From an uncultured Prevotella sp. (lineage in GTDB: Bacteria > Bacteroidota > Bacteroidia > Bacteroidales > Bacteroidaceae): a stretch of 51,824 nucleotides of DNA. The position numbers were made by a program, and so were the translations under genes. The stretch covers positions 1-51,824 of the forward strand of contig URLI01000011.1 in NCBI GenBank assembly GCA_900548585.1, written 5' to 3'. This document shows, piece by piece, positions 42,945 through 51,545 of the stretch (the first letter of the stretch is position 1; every line of letters starts with the position of its first letter). The notes under the pieces are model-generated. The model was given only the letters and a program-made list of their open reading frames with translations, made no database searches and was not told the origin of the DNA.

Positions 42945-43382
42945 ATGAACAGTTATTTTGAAGTCGGTGTCCGCTACGACAAGACAATGGAAGACGGTGT
43001 TATTCGCAAAGTAACAGAGAATTACCTTTTAGATGCTATCTCTTTCACAGAAGCGGAAAAGCGTGCCACAGAGGAAATGGAAGCCTACATCAGTGGCGAG
43101 TTCAGAGTGGTAACAGAGAAGATTACCAACATTGCAGAAGTCGTAACTACTGACGATGCGTCTGCAGATAAGTTCTACAAAGTTAAGCACAGCCTCATCA
43201 CCATTGACGAGAAAACCACCAAGGAAAAAAAGCAAGCGCAGTACATCATTATCCAAGCATCCAGTGTTGATGATGCTCGCGACCGCTATAAGCAGCATAT
43301 CAAAGGCTGGCTCGTTGACGTGGTACTGGAGGCTGTCAGCGAAACGAAGTACATGGATTATTTCCCTTATAACAATAATTAA
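42945..43382 (+). CDS. DUF4494 protein
   Basis: This 145-residue protein has the family pattern FEVGVRYDKTMEDGVIRKVT, YLLDAISFTEAEKRATEEME and a conserved end ETKYMDYFPY. DUF4494 is widespread in Bacteroidota chromosomes and phages; its function is unknown to me. Soluble alpha/beta protein. Confidence 0.8.
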   Translation: MNSYFEVGVRYDKTMEDGVIRKVTENYLLDAISFTEAEKRATEEMEAYISGEFRVVTEKITNIAEVVTTDDASADKFYKVKHSLITIDEKTTKEKKQAQYIIIQASSVDDARDRYKQHIKGWLVDVVLEAVSETKYMDYFPYNNN

Positions 43383-43395
43383 AAATCAAAAGACA

Positions 43396-43974
43396 ATGAA
43401 AAAGTACATTGGAACAAAGACCATCATGGCTAAGCCGATGGCAAAGAGTGAAGCAGAGAAAGTGTTGAACCGCAGCCTTGCTGACGCAAAGGGTGGCGAA
43501 GACGGCTACCTCGTCGAGTACCCGGACGGCTACAAGTCATGGTCGCCCAAAGAGACGTTTGAGGAGGCTTACAAGGTTGCTGACACATACCTCGACCGTA
43601 TGCGTATTGAGTATGCCGATGTCAAGGAGCGCGTTTTGAAGCTGCACACGTTCTTGATGTCTGAGGAGTTCAGAGCATTGCCCAAAGAGAAACAGGCAAA
43701 GTTGCAAGCCCAGTGTGGTGCAATGTCCGCCTATGTCGAAATTCTCGGTCAGCGTATCGACGAGGCTAAGATGGAGCAGAAGCAACAGGAGGCTGCACAA
43801 GCTGCTGCCGCTGCACAGAAGATGCGTGAAAGCCTTGTCGGTCTCACTATCGTAGAGGCTGGCAAGTGTGACTTCTGCCCAAGCGAGACAACCGACTGCA
43901 AGAAACTCATCCTTGCCGACGGCTCGCACATCCGCGTGAAAGACATGAGTAAACAACCCTCTAAAGCACAATAA
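43396..43974 (+). CDS. Phage protein of unknown function
   Basis: This 192-residue protein starts MKKYIGTKTIMAKPMAKSEA and has GYLVEYPDGYKSWSPKETFE, a recurrent phage module in Bacteroidales, followed by helices and a C-terminal CDFCPSETTDC segment with three cysteines in a metal-site-like spacing. Function unknown. The frame is open upstream within DUF4494, but ATG 43396 is the natural start. Confidence 0.65.
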   Translation: MKKYIGTKTIMAKPMAKSEAEKVLNRSLADAKGGEDGYLVEYPDGYKSWSPKETFEEAYKVADTYLDRMRIEYADVKERVLKLHTFLMSEEFRALPKEKQAKLQAQCGAMSAYVEILGQRIDEAKMEQKQQEAAQAAAAAQKMRESLVGLTIVEAGKCDFCPSETTDCKKLILADGSHIRVKDMSKQPSKAQ

Positions 43975-43976
43975 CC

Positions 43977-44606
43977 ATGAGTAAAGAAATAACTATCCCT
44001 GTTCCCGACGGCAAACGTGCCGAGTGGATTAACGGTGTTCTTACACTCGTTGACGAGCAGAAAGTAGATAACCGTCCAGTAACCGAACGTATCAAGACGT
44101 TTACCGATGCTTGCAATGCGCTTGGTGATGAGCATCCACTCGTCACACAATACCGTCTTACCGCTGCCGCATATAAAGGCGACCCCATGACGGAAGATTT
44201 CATTGCTTACCTCAAACTCCGTATCATCGTCGCTGCCCTCAATGAGGGCTGGGAACCTAAGTTCGAGAAAGGCGAATACCGTTACTTCCCTTGTTTCTAT
44301 CTCTACACCAAAGAACAGTACGACGAGTTAGACGATGAGGAAAAAGGGCGTTGTGTTCTTCGCTCCGGCAGCAGCACGGGCTCGAGCAACGGCTTCGTGA
44401 ACTGCAACTCGATTGTCGATGCTTCGTTCTCGGGCGCCAACGTCGGCTCTCGGCTTGCCTTCAGAACTCGTGAACTCGCAGCCTACGCAGGTAGGCAATT
44501 CACCGAGGAATGGGCTGACTTCATGTTTAAGCCTCGCACTGGCGAGGAATTAAACGGAAAGTCAGAAGCAGCCAAAACCACCATCGACTTCGACGACAAT
44601 GAATAA
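43977..44606 (+). CDS. Phage protein of unknown function
   Basis: This 209-residue protein contains VTERIKTFTDACNALGDEHP, YLKLRIIVAALNEGWEPKFE and a glycine/serine-rich stretch LRSGSSTGSSNGFVNCNS. I recall it as a common accessory in Bacteroidales phages and conjugative elements, with no known role. It overlaps the next gene by eight bases. Confidence 0.65.
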   Translation: MSKEITIPVPDGKRAEWINGVLTLVDEQKVDNRPVTERIKTFTDACNALGDEHPLVTQYRLTAAAYKGDPMTEDFIAYLKLRIIVAALNEGWEPKFEKGEYRYFPCFYLYTKEQYDELDDEEKGRCVLRSGSSTGSSNGFVNCNSIVDASFSGANVGSRLAFRTRELAAYAGRQFTEEWADFMFKPRTGEELNGKSEAAKTTIDFDDNE

Positions 44607-44787
44607 CGGACGCTTACAATTCTTCAATCTTGTAAAGGCTATGCGTGAGGCGCAAAGGGAATACTTCTCTACGCGCTCTCACGAAGCCTTGACAAAGGCA
44701 CGCCTGCTTGAACGTAGCGTGGATGCCTACATAAAGCGCGGCGACGAGTACCTGCAACAACCACAACAACCAACTCTATTCGAATAA
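44599..44787 (+). CDS. Small helical phage protein
   Basis: This 62-residue protein contains LQFFNLVKAMREAQREYFST and a C-terminus ending PQQPTLFE. Start overlaps the preceding gene and its stop shares a base with the next ATG. The QPTLF end resembles a short beta-clamp-binding-like motif, which is only suggestive. Confidence 0.6.
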   Translation: MNNGRLQFFNLVKAMREAQREYFSTRSHEALTKARLLERSVDAYIKRGDEYLQQPQQPTLFE

Positions 44788-44990
44788 TGAGAATATACAT
44801 CTGCACACCTATCAACGCACGGCAAGAGCCGACAATGAGCGGGAAACTTCTTGCAGCCAGACACCGCATAGCGATTGTACTCGAGGGACTGCAAGGTCTT
44901 CCGTGCGGCATTGACCAACGATGGATTAATGAGTTTAAAAAGGTTGTCGGCGGGAACGTTCACGAAAGGCCGGAGATTTTTAATTTTTAA
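44787..44990 (+). pseudogene. Truncated DUF4406-like copy
   Basis: The first 27 or so residues (IYICTPINARQEPTMSGKLL, then AARHRI) are close to the N-terminus of the full DUF4406 gene at 46608, but after about residue 33 the two diverge and the frame ends at 67 residues with an unrelated tail. The nucleotide-binding and substrate residues of the fold would be missing. It could be a decayed duplicate or a short gene with a new C-terminus. Confidence 0.55.
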
Positions 44991-45001
44991 AACGAAATGA
45001 T

Positions 45002-45319
45002 ATGAAAGCAAGAATAATAAAAACGGGAGAAGAAATAACGATTATAGGCATTAGCAAGGAGTGGGGAACAGCTCAATATTATGGTAGTGATGGAATTTAT
45101 CGCCAACGTACTTTTAAAGACAAAGAGATAGAATTTATAGATACCACAGACACTCGACAAATTGACTGGGAGCAGCGCAGGTACGAGATAGCAAAAGATA
45201 TATTGGTTGCATCATATTCTCAAATTGAAGAATATGACGTTGATGTTACTATATTTGCTGATATCAGTGTAGCATGGGCGGACATGCTTATAGAGAAACT
45301 AAAAAAGGAAAGCAAATGA
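45002..45319 (+). CDS. Phage protein of unknown function
   Basis: This 105-residue protein begins with a small beta domain (MKARIIKTGEEITIIGISKE, YYGSDGIYRQRTFKDKEIEF) and ends with a helical part (AWADMLIEKLKKE). AT-rich. It overlaps the next ATG by four bases. Confidence 0.55.
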   Translation: MKARIIKTGEEITIIGISKEWGTAQYYGSDGIYRQRTFKDKEIEFIDTTDTRQIDWEQRRYEIAKDILVASYSQIEEYDVDVTIFADISVAWADMLIEKLKKESK

Positions 45320-45927
45320 AGAAAATAATGTTTAACGACAAGTTCCTGCTCACCCAAGCGGTGCTAAATGGAACGAAGACAGTGACAAGACGGTTACTGA
45401 AAGTGCCTAAAACTTGTAATGGTAAAGAAGTGTATAGTTTCAATATACTTACTAACAATGCAGGTACACAATGTGTGGATTTGGTTGATGAAAATGGAGG
45501 CGTATTAGACAGCTGGAAACCACGTTATGAAGTTGGTGAAGTTGTAGCAATTGCACAACCTTACAAAACACTTTATCCTAATGCAGATTTTGAAACGGAA
45601 GACAGTTATCACTTCCTGACGGAATCAAAAGGATGGAATAACAAAATGTTCGTCCGTGCCGACCTCATGCCACACCACATCAAGATTACCGATGTAAGTG
45701 TCGAACGCTTGCAAGACATATCAGACGATGACTGCTTGAAAGAGGGCATCATTCATCTCACTGCATTAGGGATTGGCGGCTATGGCTACATAACAGCAGA
45801 TGGTAAGTGCTGCATGTGCGACACTTCACGAGAAGCCTTTGCCGAACTTATCAACGAAGTCTGCGGCAAAGACACTTGGGAGCGCAACCCATGGGTGGAG
45901 GCGTACACGTTTGAAAAGGTGGATTAA
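45316..45927 (+). CDS. ASCH/PUA-like phage protein
   Basis: This 203-residue protein starts KKIMFNDKFLLTQAVLNGTK followed by TVTRR, the ASCH-type opening in which the protein recognises RNA or a modified base. YEVGEVVAIAQPYKTLY and ITDVSVERLQDISDDDC continue the pattern, and the end GKDTWERNPWVEAYTFEKV is typical. Function in the phage unknown; RNA or nucleotide binding is inferred from the fold. Confidence 0.75.
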   Translation: MKKIMFNDKFLLTQAVLNGTKTVTRRLLKVPKTCNGKEVYSFNILTNNAGTQCVDLVDENGGVLDSWKPRYEVGEVVAIAQPYKTLYPNADFETEDSYHFLTESKGWNNKMFVRADLMPHHIKITDVSVERLQDISDDDCLKEGIIHLTALGIGGYGYITADGKCCMCDTSREAFAELINEVCGKDTWERNPWVEAYTFEKVD

Positions 45928-45966
45928 AATAGAGAAATTGTATAAACAAAATAAAATAATTAGAAC

Positions 45967-46230
45967 ATGACAAACAACGATATACCAATTTGCATGGCAG
46001 AGGAATATTGGGCAAACTCCCAACTCTCGATAGTGAGGTACTACGGTCGGATAAAGGTCGGCGGACATGAGTACGTCATTGTCAACAAGGACGGCATGGA
46101 CGTGTTCTTTGCGAGGCTCTTTGCAAGAAACTTAATCAGAAGAAACAAGCAGTATGAAAACCTATTATCTTACATTATCAAAAGTATTCCCATCTACCCA
46201 TGCCAAGGCAGGTATGAATACATGCTTTGA
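45967..46230 (+). CDS. Small phage protein of unknown function
   Basis: This 87-residue protein begins MTNNDIPICMAEEYWANSQL and includes IKVGGHEYVIVNKDGMDVFF, a plausible small alpha/beta domain. Its last 77 bases overlap in another frame the following gene. Such a long same-strand overlap is unusual, so its C-terminus may be spurious or its stop may have moved. Confidence 0.5.
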   Translation: MTNNDIPICMAEEYWANSQLSIVRYYGRIKVGGHEYVIVNKDGMDVFFARLFARNLIRRNKQYENLLSYIIKSIPIYPCQGRYEYML

Positions 46231-46606
46231 GGAGAAACTTCGCGTATATAAGTTGCACACCATCAGAGCAAATTATGAGTATTGGAAGAAACGCTTTGAG
46301 CAAATTGCCGCTGGCGAGGCTTGCCTTTCCATCCGTCAGTGGGTTGGCAAACCTTATGGAAAAGGTTCTACACAACGAGAGATAGTCCGTCTTACTCGTG
46401 AGGATGGTATCGGCATACAGAAACTGAGAATTTATGAGCATGAGCCTCTCCCAGTTGTGTATGCTGATAGGTACACTACGCCTGTTGGCTGGCAGGAACT
46501 CGCAAACAACGATGGGCTTTCTCTCAATGACTGGCGCGAATGGTTCAAAGACTACGACCTTTCACAGCCAATGGCAATTATTCATTTTACACCTTTCAGA
46601 TACTAA
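46154..46606 (+). CDS. Phage protein related to ASCH-type family
   Basis: This 150-residue protein begins MKTYYLTLSKVFPSTHAKAG and has HTIRANYEYWKKRFEQIAAG, EACLSIRQWVGKPYGKGSTQ and ADRYTTPVGWQELANNDGLS. The sequence pattern recurs in Bacteroidales phages and resembles RNA/base-binding ASCH proteins. Function unknown. It directly precedes the DUF4406 gene. Confidence 0.65.
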   Translation: MKTYYLTLSKVFPSTHAKAGMNTCFEEKLRVYKLHTIRANYEYWKKRFEQIAAGEACLSIRQWVGKPYGKGSTQREIVRLTREDGIGIQKLRIYEHEPLPVVYADRYTTPVGWQELANNDGLSLNDWREWFKDYDLSQPMAIIHFTPFRY

Positions 46607-46607
46607 T

Positions 46608-46937
46608 ATGAAACTCTACATCGCAACACCTATCAACGCTCGTCAAGAGCCGACAATGCGCGAGAAACTTATCTCGGCAAAACATCGTGTCGAAATGCTG
46701 AAAGAAATCCTTGCGGATGATGTTCAGTTCAAGGACTACGAACTGACAAGCACTTTCGACTTCAACAACATCTACGATGCCGACGAAGAAAAGGCAATGT
46801 CACGGTGCATCTACCATGTCCTTACTTCCGATGCTATCTACCTTGACCACGGCTGGACTGCATCCAAGGGCTGCAACCTTGAATACCGTGCAGCCAAAAT
46901 CTACGGCAAACAGATTTTTGAACATGATAAACTCTAA
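46608..46937 (+). CDS. DUF4406 protein (nucleoside 2-deoxyribosyltransferase-like)
   Basis: This 109-residue protein has the fold pattern KLYIATPINARQEPTMREKL, a middle region with FDFNNIYDADEEKAMSRCIY, and SDAIYLDHGWTASKGCNLEY ending with the helix that carries the substrate-side glutamate. Relatives transfer or hydrolyse deoxyribose from nucleosides; phage copies may rework nucleotide pools. A truncated relative lies at 44787. Confidence 0.75.
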   Translation: MKLYIATPINARQEPTMREKLISAKHRVEMLKEILADDVQFKDYELTSTFDFNNIYDADEEKAMSRCIYHVLTSDAIYLDHGWTASKGCNLEYRAAKIYGKQIFEHDKL

Positions 46938-46967
46938 ACTTAACGCGCCGATAATATCCTACGCTTG

Positions 46968-46975
46968 TAACTTTG
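46968..46975 (+). promoter_or_regulatory. Possible -7 box for the large virion-type gene
   Basis: TAACTTTG matches TAnnTTTG; no TTG at the usual distance upstream. About 96 bases separate it from the chosen ATG. It could be a late promoter. Confidence 0.35.
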
Positions 46976-47071
46976 CAACATAAAGCGGCGAGCACCGCGA
47001 GTGCAAGGCGGGACTTGTTACATATCTGCCGGGAAAGAGATGCTTCGAATGAAATTCAAATGCGTGCAGCC

Positions 47072-49840
47072 ATGATTAAGGAAATACAATACGCAGGCTA
47101 CGCCACCGAGCCGTCGGACTATGAATGTCCCGACGGCCAGCTGGCTACGTCACTCAACCTCATCAGCGAGGACAACCAGCTGAAACCTGTCTTCCAGCCA
47201 AAGCCTTTATGCGAAATGCCTGATGGAGCAAGAGTCGTTCACATTCACGCAACCGTGTCATACGTTCACTATATCGTAAGACACAACGACAAGTTGCAGT
47301 GGTTCGACGGAAACATCATTGGGAAATGGCAGGAAAATGATGGAGAGACAAGGCTGCCAGTAAAGGAAGAGGTCATCACCGCAGAACTGGAAAGGACAAA
47401 TCCATCACACACGCTCCATGATTTTTCCGGCACGGAAATATATGACATTACCGCAATTGGCAACACACTGGTTGTACTTACAGACGGAGGGATGCACTAC
47501 TTCCTTTGGAAAGGCACGGCGGATGGATACAAGCACCTCGGCACGCATATGCCAGAATGCCCGCTGGCATTCGGGCTACAGGGAGAAGTCGTCAAAACCG
47601 AGAATTTCAGTGTGACCGTAAACGACACGTCATCCACAGAACTGGATGACGCAAACAAGAAAACAATGACAGAAAGAGTGCTCGCGAAAGTCAATAAGTT
47701 CATTGCGGAAAACTCAACAAACGCAGGACGGTTCATCTTTCCATTCTTTGTCAGATATGCCTACAGGCTATATGATGGCTCGCTGGTCATGCACTCATCG
47801 CCCGTGCTGATGCCTTGCTGCACGGACGGGGCACCTCTCGCGCCGTTCAGGGGATGGGTAAAGGGCGATGGAAAATATAAGGCCGTCAATGATATTGCCA
47901 TTATCGCTGTCAGGCATCAACTTGATTATGCCGCACAACTGGAAGCACGCATAGATATGTTGAAAGAATGGAAGGATATTATACACTCTGTTGACATATT
48001 TATATCAAAGCCAATATACACATACAATCAGAATGGGGAGATAAAAGACATTGCCGCGCATGGCGTCGGAGCAGGAACGGTCTGCAAACATGTCAACCAG
48101 CATGCCAGTTTCAGCAAGAAAACTTTCCCTTTGAAATACAGATACAGGGATTTCGCAGATTTGTTTCGATATACGTTCCCGGATGAAGACAGGCCTTTTA
48201 ATCTTGGGCTTGGCATCCCCTATAAAAGCAGGGAGCAAATCGATGCGGACATGCGCTCATGCGCACAGTTCTACATGCTAAAAAGCATCAAGGTCGAGGA
48301 CTTGAAGACAACACGGACTATTATCCCAATAGAGGAAGGCTATCTGAAATCACTCGTCAACCGGGAGGTGATGACCGATGACTATGACAGCCACGACCGC
48401 CTCATACCTGAATACGCCTTTGCTTACAACTCAAGGCTCAACATCTCAAACATCAGGAAAAAACTCTACGACACGTTCAATACTGCCGACATGGTATGCT
48501 ACTCAGATGCGGATATTTCCAACGACGGCATAAGCGTACCTAATCATAGATACCGGCTGTTCTTCTTCATCAAGCAGGACGACAGGGAAATAATAGTGGA
48601 GGGAGAGAGCGCCGAACTTTCTTCCGATGCACCGTTCTTCTACTTGTACTACCCCAACCCAAATGCGTACAAGGCCGTGGTGAACGACATCACGGCGAGT
48701 GAGTATTGGGAATATATGCTCGAAAGGCATGCCTTCCTCAATGGGGCATATTGTTTCCGGGGATTTTTTCCTTTTTACAAAAAAAAGTTGGTCGACATTG
48801 TTACCGAGAGCACCGATAAGATTGTCAATGTGCCCAGCAAGATATATACATCCCAAGTCAACAACCCTTTCCACTTTCCAGTCCTTGGCATCAACACCGT
48901 TGGCACTGGCAAAATACTGGCTATCTCCGCAGCTGCAAAGGCCCTGTCGCAAGGACAGTTCGGACAGTTCCCGCTCTACGCCTTCACAACTGAGGGCGTC
49001 TGGGCACTGGAGGTGTCTTCCACAGGCACATACTCCGCACGCCAGCCGGTCACGCGAGACGTGTGTATCAATGCAGACAGCATAACGCAGCTCGACAGCT
49101 CCGTACTCTTTGCCACCGACCGGGGCATAATGCTCATCAGCGGCTCGCAGACGCAGTGTATCACGGACAGCATATTCGCGGAAAGGCCGTTCGATGTGAC
49201 GACGCTGCCGGGAATGGACAAACTGCACGCAATGCTCGGGACAGGACACGACGCGGACGCTTGCGTGCCGGTGCTGCCGTTCCTCGGCTTCCTTGAACAT
49301 TGCCAGATGGTGTACGACTATGTGCATCAGCGCATCTTCGTATTCAACCCGACGCAGGTAACGGAAAACGGCGTCGCAAAAGCGAAGTACAACTACGCAT
49401 ACGTCTATTCGCTGAAGTCGCAACGCTGGGGAATGATATATTCCAACCTCGCTGACACCATCAACGCATACCCGCATGCACTCGCCATGACGCAGGACAA
49501 CAAACTGGTGTCTTTCTCCGGCACTGCCGGAGACGAAAGCAAGGGACTCTATGTCACACGGCCGCTCAAACTGGAAGCGGCTGATGTGCATAAGACAATC
49601 TCCGCGCTCATTCAGCGCGGACACTTCCAGCGCGGCGACGTGGCGACAGTACTCTACGGCTCGAGAGACCTCCGCAACTGGCAACTCGTCTGGTCGGGCA
49701 AAGACCAATACCTGCGCGGCTTCCGTGGAACGCCATACAAATACTTCCGCATAGCAGGAGTGGCAAAACTCACAGATGGCAAGTCCATCTTTGGGGCTTC
49801 CGTAAACTTCGAGCCGAGGCACAACAATCAACTTCGATAG
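47072..49840 (+). CDS. Large probable virion/tail-associated phage protein
   Basis: This 922-residue protein has no signal peptide or catalytic motif that I can name. The N-terminal domain starts IKEIQYAGYATEPSDYECPD and GQLATSLNLISEDNQLKPVF; the sequence then alternates beta-rich segments (RYRLFFFIKQDDREIIVEGE; YAFTTEGVWALEVSSTGTYS; CQMVYDYVHQRIFVFNPTQV) that suggest propeller- or prism-like folds, as in phage tail or stopper proteins. From memory it recurs in Bacteroidales prophages. The frame is open from 46973; ATG 47060 is an alternative. It is followed by a terminator shared with the convergent genes. Confidence 0.6.
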   Translation: MIKEIQYAGYATEPSDYECPDGQLATSLNLISEDNQLKPVFQPKPLCEMPDGARVVHIHATVSYVHYIVRHNDKLQWFDGNIIGKWQENDGETRLPVKEEVITAELERTNPSHTLHDFSGTEIYDITAIGNTLVVLTDGGMHYFLWKGTADGYKHLGTHMPECPLAFGLQGEVVKTENFSVTVNDTSSTELDDANKKTMTERVLAKVNKFIAENSTNAGRFIFPFFVRYAYRLYDGSLVMHSSPVLMPCCTDGAPLAPFRGWVKGDGKYKAVNDIAIIAVRHQLDYAAQLEARIDMLKEWKDIIHSVDIFISKPIYTYNQNGEIKDIAAHGVGAGTVCKHVNQHASFSKKTFPLKYRYRDFADLFRYTFPDEDRPFNLGLGIPYKSREQIDADMRSCAQFYMLKSIKVEDLKTTRTIIPIEEGYLKSLVNREVMTDDYDSHDRLIPEYAFAYNSRLNISNIRKKLYDTFNTADMVCYSDADISNDGISVPNHRYRLFFFIKQDDREIIVEGESAELSSDAPFFYLYYPNPNAYKAVVNDITASEYWEYMLERHAFLNGAYCFRGFFPFYKKKLVDIVTESTDKIVNVPSKIYTSQVNNPFHFPVLGINTVGTGKILAISAAAKALSQGQFGQFPLYAFTTEGVWALEVSSTGTYSARQPVTRDVCINADSITQLDSSVLFATDRGIMLISGSQTQCITDSIFAERPFDVTTLPGMDKLHAMLGTGHDADACVPVLPFLGFLEHCQMVYDYVHQRIFVFNPTQVTENGVAKAKYNYAYVYSLKSQRWGMIYSNLADTINAYPHALAMTQDNKLVSFSGTAGDESKGLYVTRPLKLEAADVHKTISALIQRGHFQRGDVATVLYGSRDLRNWQLVWSGKDQYLRGFRGTPYKYFRIAGVAKLTDGKSIFGASVNFEPRHNNQLR

Positions 49841-49902
49841 TGAATCATAGTGTTTTTCATAGGTTTATATTAGTTTAGTTTTTTATTTTAAGGTAAAAAC
49901 AA

Positions 49903-49934
49903 AAACGCACCCGTCTGTGAAGATAGGTGCGTTT
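49903..49934. terminator. Bidirectional terminator between converging phage operons
   Basis: AAACGCACC (49903-49911) pairs perfectly with GGTGCGTTT (49926-49934), with a 14-base loop; A-rich sequence before and T-rich sequence after suit termination in both directions. Confidence 0.8.
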
Positions 49935-49978
49935 CCCTTGTCGGGGTGATTCCTGCCCGGTCCAGCAGGTGTTGTCTC

Positions 49979-50527
49979 TTACCACGGGTGGGTCTTCCTG
50001 GTGAACACTCCCTTGCGGCCGTTCTTGGCCTTCCCAATCTCGTCTTCCACCGCTGCGGCCTTTGCCGCCCAGCTCACGGCGGCTTCGGGATGGGTGATGC
50101 TCAGCCAGTCTGCCAGTACCCGGTAAACCATGAACTCGTGGATCAAGCGAGAGAGCAGGTGAAGCGTCGTGCGGGAAACATCGTTCGGCACATGAAGCTC
50201 CACAACATACTCGACGGGGGCAAACAGACAGTCGTCTATCTCCTCCTCAATGGGCTCGCACTTCGTCCAAGGGTAAAGCAACTCAATGACGGCGGCATGT
50301 ATCACGGAAAGGATGCGCGTCACCCTGTCGACATTGCCTTCCTCGCCAATATCCACAAGAACATGCTGGGCGTGTTGTTTCTCCTCACCCATCACGTCGC
50401 CCTCGATAAAGGCGTAGTTCCTGATGTCGTAAAGCAACTGCGCCCGCAGGAACTTCAGGCGCACCGTGCGCTTGCCGTCCGAGCCGCAGGCATTGCCGGT
50501 TGGGCTGCAATAGCAATAGTCTGCCAT
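49979..50527 (-). CDS. Phage structural-type protein A of a three-member family
   Basis: This 182-residue protein starts with a cysteine-containing segment (MADYCYCSPTGNACGSDGKR), then an alpha/beta part and a C-terminal module: a strand (VEYVVELHVPNDV), a hydrophobic helix (LLSRLIHEFMVYRVLADWL), an alanine-rich helix and the basic end GRKGVFTRKTHPW. The same C-terminal plan is found in the next two genes upstream on this strand. No signal peptide. Function unknown; a head or tail connector role is possible. Confidence 0.6.
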   Translation of the reverse strand: MADYCYCSPTGNACGSDGKRTVRLKFLRAQLLYDIRNYAFIEGDVMGEEKQHAQHVLVDIGEEGNVDRVTRILSVIHAAVIELLYPWTKCEPIEEEIDDCLFAPVEYVVELHVPNDVSRTTLHLLSRLIHEFMVYRVLADWLSITHPEAAVSWAAKAAAVEDEIGKAKNGRKGVFTRKTHPW

Positions 50528-50539
50528 GACGAATTGAGT

Positions 50540-51058
50540 TTAAGGGGTGTAAGTGGGACGGTCGGGGCGGCTGCGCTTATACAGGGCTTTCTTCGCCCGG
50601 TCAAGGGCGGCTTCCGCATCGGCCTTGCATGCCTCGGCAATCTCCGGGCAGGTCTGGCGGTACCACTCATAGATGCTGCGGCCAACGATGAACTCGTGGA
50701 TGCCGCCACCGAGAGCGTCCGCGGCTGCGCTGTTGTAGTTGCTCGGCAACAGGAAGTCGAGCGTTAAAAGCTCACCGTTCTCCACCTTGCTGCTGATGAG
50801 GTTGTCGGTCTCGGTAACCGTCTCGTTAAGATACTCGCCGAGCTCCACCTTGGTCTCGGCAATGGCGTTGCTGATGGCACGGATAAGCTCGTAGGAGTTC
50901 TCCAAATCATCGCTCGCCTGCATATGAGCGGCTGCCTCATAGTTGAGTTTGCCCGCTGCTTGCAGACTGCGGGCGGTCACGTGCGACTTGTTCATAATCG
51001 CAAACTTCAGCTCCTTAGTCTGGATTTTGACCTTGAGGTCTTTTTTGCTTTCTGCCAT
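50540..51058 (-). CDS. Phage structural-type protein B of a three-member family
   Basis: This 172-residue protein has a helical N-terminal half (KVKIQTKELKFAIMNKSHVT, ...) and the shared C-terminal module: LLTLDFLLPSNYN strand, ALGGGIHEFIVGRSIYEWY helix, alanine-rich helix and the end KALYKRSRPDRPTYTP. 12 bases separate it from gene A. IHEF-V-R matches gene A's helix position by position. Confidence 0.6.
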   Translation of the reverse strand: MAESKKDLKVKIQTKELKFAIMNKSHVTARSLQAAGKLNYEAAAHMQASDDLENSYELIRAISNAIAETKVELGEYLNETVTETDNLISSKVENGELLTLDFLLPSNYNSAAADALGGGIHEFIVGRSIYEWYRQTCPEIAEACKADAEAALDRAKKALYKRSRPDRPTYTP

Positions 51059-51094
51059 GATGAATGAATGTTTAATGTGTGAAAAACTTTTTTT

Positions 51095-51544
51095 TTAATC
51101 GTATGTCGGACGGGTGGGCTTCTTCTTGAAGAATGCCTTTTCCCTTACTTCGCCGAGTATGCCCTTGCCTACGTTGGCAAAATCTCCTGCCTCTTTCTTG
51201 TTCGTGAACACATACCACTTCGCGGCTATGCTCTGGACAAAGTAGGAGAACAAACCCAGCCGCATACTCGGTAACAGTGCCGTGTCAAAAGAAACAGACA
51301 CGTTCAGCACAAGATGGTAATCGTCGCCGTCCATGCCGTCCGACACAAGCATGCGGATGAACGTCCGCGCAACCTCCGCACGGCTCTCGTCCCAAAACCG
51401 CTGCAGCTCGATATGGTCTTCGTCAACGACGCTGATGCGCTCGTAGGCGTTGGCGTCGTCGTTCATCTTCGCGCCGGTGTAGCTGGTGGTCTGCGCAACC
51501 TCCTTGAACACCTCCGGCTGGTTTACTGTTAGGGTTATATCCAT
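51095..51544 (-). CDS. Phage structural-type protein C of a three-member family
   Basis: This 149-residue protein starts with a beta-rich domain (MDITLTVNQPEVFKEVAQTT), then the same module in a more divergent form: DYHLVLNVSVSFDTA strand, MRLGLFSYFVQSIAAKWYV helix and basic end EKAFFKKKPTRPTYD. It follows the DUF6808 fragment by one base. Function unknown. Confidence 0.6.
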   Translation of the reverse strand: MDITLTVNQPEVFKEVAQTTSYTGAKMNDDANAYERISVVDEDHIELQRFWDESRAEVARTFIRMLVSDGMDGDDYHLVLNVSVSFDTALLPSMRLGLFSYFVQSIAAKWYVFTNKKEAGDFANVGKGILGEVREKAFFKKKPTRPTYD

Positions 51545-51545
51545 G

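Noticed and set aside
48503..49831. Minus-strand frame of 442 codons opposite the large phage protein
   Set aside because: Shadow frame; lacks a start context and any recognisable motif, while the plus strand has coherent protein sequence.
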